NCBI GenBank assembly: GCA_951799405.1
Contig: OX637338.1
Coordinates: 5,952,001 to 6,016,000 of the forward strand
From: Agapetus fuscipes
Taxonomy: Eukaryota > Arthropoda > Insecta > Trichoptera > Glossosomatidae
Length of the DNA: 64,000 nt
Direction: 5' to 3'
The notes under the pieces were generated by a model. The model searched no databases, was not told where the DNA came from, and worked only from the letters and a program-made list of their open reading frames with translations. A program made the position numbers and the translations under genes. Below, piece after piece: positions 55,224-64,000 of the stretch; position 1 is the stretch's first letter; every line of letters starts with the position of its first letter.

Positions 55224-55952
55224 TAGTGTTGCTACGAATATTCGGTTACTATTCGGTATTGGGCATATTCGGCTACTTTTTCACTATTTGGCCGAATACC
55301 GAATGGTTTTATTTTGACCAAATAATCGGCGTACCGCATACTTACCAACTTGAAAGAAAAAGGAATAAGAACTTCAATGATATCTCCATTACCATTGTGC
55401 GGTGCAATTTGAGTTGAATATTTGAAAATAGCATTTCGTGAATAAATCTTACATTTGTAAATCTTGCAGGCTGCAAGAACAAGTAACACTACCTCTGTTT
55501 TTTGGGAGCCATGCCACCTGTTCCCATAGAGTTACTTATTTTGTGATTTATTTAATTTAGTTTGATGTCATTGAATGTGAATAGTGTCATTGTAATTCAT
55601 AAAAACTTTCGAAATGCGAAATTTATTTAAAAAAAGTTACTGTTTCATTTCTTACCTCTACGAATATTTAAAGTCTAAACGAGGCAGGTTGTGATGAAGA
55701 AGGCTACCTTGTCAGCGTTATCTGTAAGCAGGTGATTACTTTTTTCTTCATAAAGGCTTCCACCTTCCTCCTTGTAGACTCTCGCCATGACGCGCGGGAT
55801 TTGATGGGGTGAACTGGCTAACCAATAGTGAAGATTCGGAAGACGGTGGACAGTCGTCGAATAATCGGCCGAATATTCGGTATTCGGTCGGGCTACATGC
55901 CGAATATTTGGTATTCGGCGGATGACCGAATACACTATTCTTTGCATCACTA
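55224..55952. mobile_element. hAT-type element with ATTCGG-rich ends
   Basis: TAGTGTTGCTACGAATATTC at the left and TAGTGATGCAAAGAATAG (minus strand) at the right are the terminal repeats. The flanks ATGTTTAC and ATGCTTAC match 7/8. Many CGAATA/TATTCGG motifs lie near both ends, possible transposase sites. No transposase is present. Confidence 0.8.
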
Positions 55953-56118
55953 ATGCTTACATAATATATCTCATCTTCGTCAAAAATCCTGGATTGCCTA
56001 TCTATGATCCTTTACGAAATATATGTTCGATTTTTCTTCCCGTTTAGAATAAAGTACTGTTGCTGTTAACTGTTATAAGCTGCTTTTCCGTTAGTGATGG
56101 TCAGTACCTCAATAGATA

Positions 56119-56383
56119 ATCTAATCTAATCTAATCTAATCTAAGCTGCAAAGATATATATCATTTAAGATTTATATTAAAAGCATTCCCACAAGCAGAC
56201 ATGTATAATTTTCGCGCTAACACATGCCGCATGTGGGCCTACAATATAAAAACCCAATCTCAAATGAACATAAGCCCTGCAACTCTTGCCGTCCTTCCCT
56301 GAAACAGGGGTGACATTGGCAAAGTGAACCATTTTTTTTTTACACCATGGGTGGTCAGCCGCATACCAACCTATAAGTCAAGG
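56119..56383 (-). repeat. E repeat, full length, inverted, long GATTA tail
   Basis: Five TAATC units precede AAGCTGCAAAGATATATATC; the 5' end ACCAACCTATAAGTCAAGG is intact. Confidence 0.9.
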
Positions 56384-56914
56384 AAACATCTCCAATTTGT
56401 ATTGTCCTTGCATACTTCTTTCATCATTTCAGCATTCGTCATTCTCTTCATGCGTGCTCTTCTCTTTTTTTCATTCTGCAGATTCATGTCACTGCAATAT
56501 AGTATTTTGATTATTTTGTTAAAAAACGGCTTGCCAAATGAAAACAGTTATAATATTGTTATAATTTGTCAGAATCAAAAAATAAAGAGCACTCCTTAGC
56601 AGATTTTTTTTTATTATTATAATTTATCTTCCAAATGAAGTTTTTTTTGTATGTAGAATTTAAATGGAGTTAATTGCGGAGTAAGTGCGGTAGCGTACAA
56701 TCGGAAAGGAAGGGAAAAAAATGCTTTGGATAATCCACTTATTTCGCAACATTGCCATTATGTACAGAGTCAAGTAAGCGTGTCCTCCAGGTGCAACGAT
56801 CTGCCATTTCTGCACGCTGCATCCACCTTATTCTAAACCCCTTCTTCCATACTAATGAACAAATTTTTGCCTTATAAACACAGCTAAGTGTTCTGACAAA
56901 AACTATCCTAAATC

Positions 56915-57245
56915 TAAATCAAAAGCCGCAAAGATATATTACATTTAACATTCATATTATGGATGGCTGAACACAGCAGCCGATAGACAGGAATGGAGAG
57001 GATTGGAGGAAGCCTGCGTCCAGGAGTGGACTTAGAAAGGTTGATGAAGAAAAAGAAGAAGATGAATATATTCCCATAAGCAGATACGTTCAAGTTCGCG
57101 CTTACAGATGCCGCATTTAGACTTGCAAAATAAAAATACAATCTCAAATGAGCACATGCCCTGCAACTCTTGCCGACCTTCCCTGAAACAGAAGTGAAGC
57201 ATTTTTTACAGTATGGGTGGTCAGCCTCATATCAGCCTATTAGGC
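56915..57245 (-). repeat. E repeat, inverted, split by an RTE fragment
   Basis: AAAGCCGCAAAGATATATTA on the left and ATTCCCATAAGCAGATACGT on the right of the 56959-57062 insertion; ends CATATCAGCCTATTAGGCAA. Confidence 0.8.
56959..57062 (+). mobile_element. RTE-like LINE 3' end fragment inserted in an E repeat
   Basis: This resembles the last ~100 bases of the RTE copy at 52542-53577, encoding DRQEWRGLEEACVQEWT and followed by a GAA-rich tail. It splits an inverted E repeat, whose left part ends at about 56958 and resumes at about 57063. Confidence 0.75.
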
Positions 57246-57343
57246 AAGACACAAATACAAAAGCTATGTTTATTTATCAGAATAAGTGTTACGGTGGATT
57301 AATATATAGACGGTTGTACTCTTTATACGACAATGTTACCAAG

Positions 57344-57602
57344 TCGGGGTTATAGCCGCGTGGGCCAAGAGGGCTGATTTTTCTAGCGTGTTTCGAATGG
57401 AACAACGTTGGTTCGATCCCCGCTTGGGTCACTTGACTTTAACTTTGACCCTGGTTCAACAGATGTAATTGGGTAATTATTATTTAATAATTCAATAATA
57501 ATTAACAATAATGAATTATTAAATGATGATATTAATACCTGTTTCTGGCCAGGTAGAATAGGTTGGTAAATTGCATTCCTCTTCACAAATCTATTTTTTA
57601 GT
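57344..57602 (+). mobile_element. SINE-C, second copy
   Basis: Collinear with 48973-49230 over its whole length: GTGGGCCAAGAGGGCTGATT, B box GGTTCGATCCCCGC, TTGACCCTGGTTCAACAGAT, then TACCTGTTTCTGGCCAGG and CACAAATCTATTT. Confidence 0.75.
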
Positions 57603-58169
57603 AGATTGTAGAGGACTATAATGTAAAATAAATCGAAAATTGAAATCCATACTTCTTTTAAAGATATGTAACGAAAAGTAAAGATTGCAAAACGTTCAAT
57701 AAATTCACTTTCAACGTGCTCCGAGTGGTTAAAACAGTACAAAATCTTACCTACAACGTAGTAAACGTGAAAACTGTGGATAAGGGTTGGGAATAAGGCT
57801 TCGAAGGTGAAGTTTCCCTGTCTGGCTTGGCGTGTTAGTCTCGCTCGGAGGAACATCAACAAAGCCTTGGGGATTTAGGAGGTCTTGTGTGGATGAAGAG
57901 ACTCTGGTCTGATGCCTGGTAATCGATAATGGTCCACTCGCCAATTCCATTTTTCGGGAAATTAACTTGTTGGAATAAATAGACACGAGCTTGTCAAGGA
58001 GGGTTTAAAAACTACTTTAGCTTAAAATGTGAAAATACCGGCCCAGTCGCTTTACTTCACATTTTTATTATATTAAAAATACACAAGTGATAATAATGTT
58101 ACAAAATACTGTCTTAAAACAAGTACTTTTTTTTTTTGAGTGTTTTTATATACCTCGCTAACACATCGT
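57603..58169. other. Spacer with a minus-strand chance frame
   Basis: Nothing recognised. The 159-codon minus-strand frame 57383-57862 runs into SINE-C and is not supported as a gene. Confidence 0.4.
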
Positions 58170-58425
58170 CTCCCCAGTGCTGGTTTGGCTTATCTACAAT
58201 TTGTATCAATAATGACATTTCGATGAAATTGTTTGAAGAATCATATTCTACACAATCTGAGCTAAGAAAATAACATAAATCACTATAGTGTGAGAGTAGT
58301 TTTGAACCATTTTAAAATAAGCATCCAGTTTTCATGAGACACACTGGCCCTGTGCACAAACAAATATTGCTCGTGTGAAATTACCTGTGTTAGACATAAG
58401 ACAAACAAGCACTTAGTGGACTACA
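58170..58425. mobile_element. Third, diverged copy of the 4-bp-TSD MITE
   Basis: TCTACACAATCTGAGCTAAG, GTTTTCATGAGACACACTGG and ACAAACAAGCACTTAGTGG match the 3209-3463 element in order, with worn ends. Confidence 0.7.
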
Positions 58426-59330
58426 TAATATAACATAAATAAGTAAGCAATCTGGTGTATTAATCTGTGATACTCCTACCTCTATATGTATGTACATGGG
58501 TACATTCAGTATTTTTCCATAATTGCAAAGCTAGTTTAAAAACACTGCATTGTTATCTAATTTTACCAAAAAATAAACGCATTCGTGATTCCGTTGAAAA
58601 CAAAACCAGCCTCATAAAAAAACGTAGGTTACATTGTACGTAGTTGCTTTGTGTCTTGAGCTTCATTTACAATCTTTGTGTAATCCAAGTCATGCATTTG
58701 GCATAAAATCCCAGACTCCGCAGCATATTTATGCACCAACACATATAGCAGTGCACGGATTGGGTTTATTTCCACGAGGCTGAGCAATTATGAAACATTA
58801 TACTTAATTAATTCCCCGTTTTTTGTGATGCTCGGAGCGGGCCTTTGTCATAATCGTTTGCCCCTTTACCGCTTATTATTAATAAATAGCGTTAATAATT
58901 TGTTCCATTGAATCATTATTCATTACGGCGTACCTACAAACATTCAATACCGCAAATGATTTAACGTTTTTTTTGCGTTTGCACACACTTGAAACGCTAA
59001 GGGGATTTGTCTTCTTTTCGTATTATGTCTAACACAATTAATTTTGGTTCTTTGTTAATTTACTGTAGCGTATGAAATTATTATCTGAAATGAATTTAAG
59101 ATTGAAAACAATGAGACTTTAAAAATCCTTTGTGGTACGTACATATTTTTAACATTAATATTGCATAACGTTAATTTTTAATGCTGATTTTTTTAATTTT
59201 TGAAGTTATTTAATTTTCAGTTTTCAGTGAATTCCTGTATTCATATTTTGTTAATTTTTTTTGCGACTTTATTAGAGATGTATTGACTACTATTATAAAA
59301 TGATTTCACTATCTGAAATTTTTGTTCTCC
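58426..59330. other. Low-repeat region with a possible regulatory island
   Basis: Around 58780-58960 the sequence is less AT-rich and has TTATTATTAATAAATAGCG and GAATCATTATTCATTACGG, homeodomain-like AT motifs beside GGGCCTTTGTCATAATCG. No coding frame. Confidence 0.3.
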
Positions 59331-59530
59331 TTGCTTGGTATGAGGCTGACCCCCAATGCTGTAAAAACTTGGTTCAAACCCTGGTTTCAGGGAAAATCGG
59401 ATGAGTTTCCAAGTTTTTGCTCACGTAAGGCTTAGTTCATTTTGTATGTACACATGGAGCATGTGTTTGCTTGTGCACATGCATTAAAACGCCTTAAATG
59501 TCAATATATCTTTGAAACTTAGATTATAGA
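59331..59530 (+). repeat. E repeat, diverged, internally deleted
   Basis: TTGCTTGGTATGAGGCTGAC to CTTTGAAACTTAGATTATAG. Confidence 0.75.
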
Positions 59531-59865
59531 AGTGCAGTATTTACAAAAATCCACAATAAATATTGTTGTAATTTATAATAAGCTACGAAAGTTACTATGA
59601 TTATTTACTTAGCGATTCCATGTGAGTACGAATTTAAGAATAATCCAATGTGTACCTACGTTTGTTCACACAAATGCTACATAAGCCCGAACTTACATAC
59701 TTGCAAAGTCAATCCCAATCTCCTAATGTAGGTTTGTCTTCAGTACCTGAGAGACTGCCTGCAGGGCTTAACAATCCACTAAAGAAATAGTATTTTTTTC
59801 GTCAGAGTTTTACTTTTATTTTTCTTGAAAATTTCGTAATGTATTTTTATTGATACAATTAATAA

Positions 59866-60077
59866 TATATGTTGCAAAAAGATACATTAACATTTAAAAT
59901 TTGTATTAAACGCATGCCCATAAACAGGGATTTGTAAGCTACATTACAAATTTAAAGCCAAACCTAAAAATGAACCTAAACCCTGAAACTTTTTCCTGAA
60001 ACAGGGATGACATTGACAAAGTGAACCATTTTTTACAGTACGAATGGTCAGCCTCATACCAATCTTTATATCAAGGA
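59866..60077 (-). repeat. E repeat, diverged, inverted
   Basis: GTTGCAAAAAGATACATTAA to AATCTTTATATCAAGGA; head-to-head with the next copy. Confidence 0.75.
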
Positions 60078-60097
60078 ATACAAGATTTTGAAAATTC

Positions 60098-60297
60098 TGC
60101 TTTTCCAATGTCACACACTGTTTCAGTGAAGGTCGGCAAGAGTTGCAGGGCTTATGTTCATTTGAGATTGTTTTTTTTTATGTTGTAGGTCCACATGCCG
60201 CATGTGTTAGCGCGAACTTAAACTTGTCTGCTTGCGGGAATGCATTTAATATGAATCTCAAATGGTATATATCTTTGCAACTTTGGATTTAGATTGA
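60098..60297 (+). repeat. E repeat, 5'-truncated
   Basis: Starts at TTTTCCAATGTCACACACTG, missing the first ~60 bases; ends CTTTGCAACTTTGGATTTAG. Confidence 0.85.
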
Positions 60298-60699
60298 GTC
60301 CGCGGCTCTGCGCTTGGTCGCTCACTCTGAGGCATTTATCGGTCACATGTCAGTCCTCGAGTGACGAGGGTAGATTCACTTACTGCCGAGTCCAACCAAT
60401 AACCCAAGTTTTAACCTACGCTGATCCCCGTGCAAAGCGTTTTACCAAAAATCTACAAAAACTAAAACAGCACTATTGGTGAACGTTTAAGTTTCAAAGC
60501 ATTTTTGCTTTGGGTGAGTTGAAACGTGTAGGTTTTGTAGTTAGGATACCTGCACTAATCTCGCGTCTTCAATCAAATAAATGTGCCTTTTTCAAGGAGA
60601 CCCCGAGTCAAGAGTGCACGTGAAATTAATGCGAGAGGTACCAGACCTAAGACCATTACCGTCCTAAAACATGTGAAGAAGGTTCCACGTCTCTTTATT
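60298..60699. other. Spacer, nothing recognised
   Basis: GC-richer at the start; a 62-codon chance frame only. ACAAAAACTAAAACAGCACT near 60457 recalls the 34.2-kb MITE group. Confidence 0.4.
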
Positions 60700-60840
60700 G
60701 GTTGCATGATAGAACGACGCAGTGACAAAACGACGCAGTGACAAAACGACACGTGACATAACGACACATGGCAAAACGACACGAATGATAATTGAAAAAA
60801 CGTCACTAAAACAAAAAAAAAACAAGGGCAAAACACAAGG

Positions 60841-61135
60841 ACCGGTCCGTAGTCCAGTGTCAACACTTCGGACTCGTAAATGGAAGGTTGTGGATTCGAA
60901 TCCCGGCGGAGCACAAAAAATATACCATTTAATATTTATATTTCCAAATGTGCTCTTCGCTGGGTTGAAAAAAATCATAAAAACCTTTACCGAAGACCGG
61001 TCACTTTAAGGTCCATTCAACCTTACATCAACTGGGTCTTGCTTGAGAATTGTCGCTTTCTACAGCGACGACCAAGCTCGATGAGGGCTCTTAAAGTGTG
61101 ATACACACAAAAACAGCGCTCATCAAAAAAATATT
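60841..61135 (+). mobile_element. SINE-B, full length, inside a foldback element
   Basis: The head GGTCCGTAGTCCAGTGTCAA, the B box GGATTCGAATCCCGGC, the body and the 3' end AACAGCGCTCATCAAAAAAA are all readable. It interrupts the subrepeat arm of the foldback element 60700-62062. Confidence 0.85.
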
Positions 61136-61364
61136 TTATTTTATCACATGAGCACATCTAAAAAAGAACATACCATAAACGGCACATGAAAAAACATCAA
61201 ATGACAAAACTTCACAAAAAACTAATATTTCTTTGCAATTTATGCCGCCTTAACCCAGAACTAGAGGATGCAATGGCAAAGTATGCATTAATTTTTACTG
61301 GTGAGGTAGGTAGCCCCACGCTTATCCATAAGTCAAGGACTCATAATAGGCAAAATAAATGTGT

Positions 61365-61549
61365 ATACAGACACGTATAAGTTCGCGCATGCGCATGCCG
61401 CATGTGAACCTACAACATAAAAACCCAACTCTCAAATGAACACTCACCCGCAACTCTTGGAGACCTTCCCTGAAACATGGGTGACATTGGCAAAGTGAAA
61501 CATTTTCTACAGAATAGGTGGTCAGCCCAACCAACCTATAAGTCAAGGA
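61365..61549 (-). repeat. E repeat, inverted, 3' end missing, inside a foldback element
   Basis: CAGACACGTATAAGTTCGCG to CCAACCTATAAGTCAAGGA. Confidence 0.8.
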
Positions 61550-61640
61550 ACATACACAATAAATACAATTTTTACAATCATGTGTAGTCATGTGCTATGC
61601 CCAGTAACGGCTCCAGGTAAGGTGCATCAGTGCATTGCAC

Positions 61641-61892
61641 TATAATCTATAATCTATAATCTAAGTTGCAAGGATATATTCATTCAAAGCTCTCAGATGT
61701 ATGCCCACAAACAAACACGTGTAGTTCGCGCTTACAAATGCTGATTGTGTACTTACAAATAAAATCCAAACCTCAAATGAACATAAGCCCTGCAACTCTT
61801 GCCGACATTCCCTGAAACAGGGGTGACATTGGCAAAGTGAACCATTTTTTACAGTATGGGTGGTCAGCCTCATACCAACCTATAAGTCAAGG
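61641..61892 (-). repeat. E repeat, full length, inverted
   Basis: Three ATAATCT units to ACCAACCTATAAGTCAAGGA; very close to the 36902-37150 and 23857-24124 copies. Confidence 0.9.
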
Positions 61893-62062
61893 AATAATGC
61901 ACCCCCAGTAATAATGCCACGATCCAATACTTACAAATTTTAGGGGGATAATCAATGACGGCTAGTATAAAAATGTACTGCTCGATGAAAAACCAACGAG
62001 CCGTCACTGGTTATGACATGTCATGTGTCGTTTTGTCACTGTGCCGTTGTACCCTGTCAGCC

Positions 62063-63659
62063 TTTTTATTCCCATTGCTGCCTTCATATGCATGTGAATA
62101 TGTCTTGAGAGATCCCAACAGCAGAGTAATGAGGGACAACAGGTCAATCTACGCTGAAACGAGATGAGAAATAATTTGATGTGTTTGAACGGTCGGGGTA
62201 TTGTGCTCGTTTAATAATTTTGATTACGGTGATCAGAGATGTCTTTGTTAGGGAATGATTGAAATTCCATACGAAGCAAAAAAATACACACCTGCTTAAG
62301 AAACTTTTACTTAATTAAAGATGAATCATTGCACTCAAATCCAACTATCTACTTAACCTACTTGTGAACTTTAAAAAAATGTATTTTCAGAGTTTTCGCA
62401 TTCAAACGAAATCACAAAAAAAGTACACTTCCAATGGTTTTACATATATTTTTTGTAAGTGTCATAGCCTATAATGTTGGCTTTGTGAAAATAAAGAATA
62501 AAATTAATTAAGTAACATAGTTTCTCCTAAAATCTGCGCATTTTGAAACGATTTGATGAAAATTTTTCTAAGAAATAATAAATATAATTTAAAAAAAATA
62601 TATACAAAAATAAACACTGATTGATTCTTCTTATTTAGTTATTTTATAATTTAAAGAAGTAGAATCAAACAGTGCTTATTTTCATTTAAAAAAAAGGAGT
62701 TCTACAAAGTTTCCGCTGAAACATTTCATAACATCATACAAAGAAATGTAAGTACATATGTACATACATCATGTATAGGAAGGACTTAAAAAGTCTAAGC
62801 AGCTTTATCACATTTTATAAATGGATTTTACGAGCAGGTAAAGACATAAACAATTTAATGCACGTACGTATAATTTGAAAAGGAGTATCAGAGGGGCATC
62901 TCACTAAAAAAATACTACCTCAGAATTGGGTACTCGCTCTCCGACAGTCCGTGGTTTCATTTTTTAAGTATTTTAAGAGGGTCTGTTTTACGACTAGCGA
63001 TGTCCTTGGGCCGACAGGTCTAGGAGGCTTTAGGGGTGGGGTTGGGAGCGTGGGGGGTGGGGCACAGACACCGCTCGCCCCCGGGCAGTGGTTTCGCGCG
63101 ACCAAATTCTTAGAACCGTTTCCTTTTCGGAAATAATTTGAAGACGCCGACTATTGGCCAGTCCGCACACAACTCCTAACTTGTAGAGAACAGAACAAGG
63201 GACCAGAGGCGTGACTGCCGGCTGTGCTCAGACTCTGTGATTATTTGTTTGTAGAATACTATTCATTATGTGGAATATCGCTTAACATCGATAAAACGTT
63301 AAGTATTGGTTATGATTGCATTTGAGGTTTTGGATTCGACTTGAAAATAAATTAAATAATTTGTTGCAGTTTAAATTTGGGGATCGCAAACATCGGAAAA
63401 TCATGCTAATGGCTCTTAATTTTCGATCAATAAAATAAAAAAGCCACAACCCTTTCAAAAGATGAGATATATGAAGCAATAGACTCAGCACAAATCTCAC
63501 TTGTACATTACTGTAATAAAGAAAAACCTTGCAACTCGGCCGTATATCGTCGCAATTTTGTCTTTGTTTACTAATGTTCGGACCTCATTGTTGCGTATAG
63601 TGCGATAAGTTGTGCTGTGGAAAACTGTCACGAACTTTTCTGTTTTCTATTTAAAAGTG
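62063..63659. other. AT-rich sequence with a short GC-rich patch
   Basis: The patch at 62990-63115 has GGGTGGGGTTGGGAGCGTGG and CGCTCGCCCCCGGGCAGTGG; both strands are open only briefly. No gene recognised. Confidence 0.4.
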
Positions 63660-63838
63660 ATACCTCGACTCTGGAGGAAATGAAAGAAGTATGTAAGGAT
63701 AGAAAGAAATGGCGGTTGATCTGTGATGTTGGCGGCTGGGGTTTGTTAAAGTAAAATTGGTTTTGTGATTTAGTTTTTTATGTCAATGTATATATTGTTA
63801 TTTTATTGATTTTAAAAATGTAATTTGTCATGTATGTT
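63660..63838 (+). pseudogene. LINE RT C-terminus plus 3' UTR spacer (same family as 21801-22046)
   Basis: The frame beginning at about 63669 encodes TLEEMKEVCKDRKKWRLICDVGGWGLLK, nearly the same as the end of the 21801-22046 remnant. The spacer ending ATTTTAAAAATGTAATTTG matches that of the 22.0-kb locus, so both copies derive from one LINE family whose 3' UTR leads into E. Confidence 0.75.
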
Positions 63839-64000
63839 CCTTGACTTATAGGTTGTTATGCGGCTGACCACCCATACTGTAAAAAAATTGGTTCACTTTG
63901 CCAATGTCACCCCTGTTTCAGGGAAGGACGGCAAGAGTTGCAAGGCTTATGTTCATTTGAGATTGGGTTTTTATATTGTAGGTCCACATGCGGCATGTGT
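63839..64000 (+). repeat. E repeat, cut by the window end
   Basis: CCTTGACTTATAGGTTGTTA onward; attached to the LINE spacer 63741-63838. The tail lies outside the window. Confidence 0.9.

Larger units (their letters stand above)
60700..62062. mobile_element. Second foldback element, interrupted by a SINE-B and two E repeats
   Basis: The left arm GGTTGCATGATAGAACGACG with ACGACGCAGTGACAAA units, the middle AACATACCATAAACGGCACA (matching 50.33 kb) and the right arm ATGTCATGTGTCGTTTTGTC are collinear with 50122-50658. Insertions: SINE-B 60841-61135, E 61365-61549 and E 61641-61892. Confidence 0.7.

Noticed and set aside
57383..57862. 159-codon minus-strand open frame
   Set aside because: It crosses SINE-C and AT-rich spacer, has no recognised motif and no plausible gene context; the length is attributable to chance.
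58878..58920. Origin-like AT-rich sequence with TTATTAATAAATAG
   Set aside because: AT-rich motifs are common here and nothing supports an origin.
1..64000. CRISPR arrays, prophage or bacterial operons
   Set aside because: The repeats lack regular spacers, and the composition, SINEs and spliced-gene signals are eukaryotic.

Overview
The window looks like AT-rich eukaryotic nuclear DNA, almost certainly from an arthropod and most likely an insect. The reasons are one secreted hormone gene of the neuroparsin/ovary-ecdysteroidogenic-hormone type (an arthropod family), tRNA-derived SINEs, RTE-like and other non-LTR retrotransposon remnants, and many small DNA transposons with intact target-site duplications. 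No bacterial operons, CRISPR arrays, rRNA genes or free-standing tRNA genes were seen.

The only confident host gene is at 51363-51779 (+), a 138-residue cysteine-rich secreted protein. A likely splice acceptor lies just upstream, so a non-coding 5' exon may sit further left. Two other segments could be host exons: a GC-rich open frame at 12791-12961 (+), and a short segment after a good splice acceptor near 26617-26747 (-). Neither is proven.

The dominant component is a repeat of about 250 bp, called the E repeat here. It occurs about 40 times on both strands. It has a fixed 5' end (CTTGACTTATAGGTTGGTAT), a conserved internal hairpin (CCCTGTTTCAGGG) and a 3' tail of short GATTA or GATTATA units. 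At 22.0, 23.7 and 63.7 kb it lies downstream of the same LINE reverse-transcriptase C-terminus, and two of those loci share the intervening spacer. E therefore looks like the 3' end of a LINE, or a SINE captured by one. Many copies form inverted head-to-head pairs.

The other layers are three tRNA-derived SINE families: A with an Ala/Lys-like head, B with a Thr(CGU)-like head, and C with a Leu/Ser-like head. Non-LTR fragments include an RTE insertion with a 12-bp duplication at 52542-53577, an L2/CR1-like tail at 29128-29490 and several LINE C-termini. Penelope-like fragments carry hammerhead-ribozyme-like motifs near 39.4, 48.0 and 52.4 kb. DNA transposons include hAT-type elements with 8-bp duplications (3.5, 25.1, 31.9, 32.8, 42.4 and 55.2 kb), a 2.26-kb element with 8-bp duplication nested in a MITE (16.2-18.5 kb), Harbinger-type elements (28.0 and 44.0 kb), Tc1/mariner-type hairpin MITEs (7.3 and 30.7 kb) and two foldback elements whose arms are built of short subrepeats (50.1 and 60.7 kb).

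By layout: 0-13 kb is repeats and AT-rich filler; 13-28 kb holds nested DNA elements and E/LINE units; 28-50 kb is a dense mixture of MITEs, SINEs and LINE remnants with a few low-repeat islands (32.4-32.7, 42.0-42.3, 48.25-48.5 kb) that may be regulatory; 50-54 kb holds a foldback element, the hormone gene and two LINE insertions; 54-64 kb is again repeats, with one low-repeat island near 58.7-59.0 kb. Coordinates of repeat edges are read by eye and may be off by a few bases.
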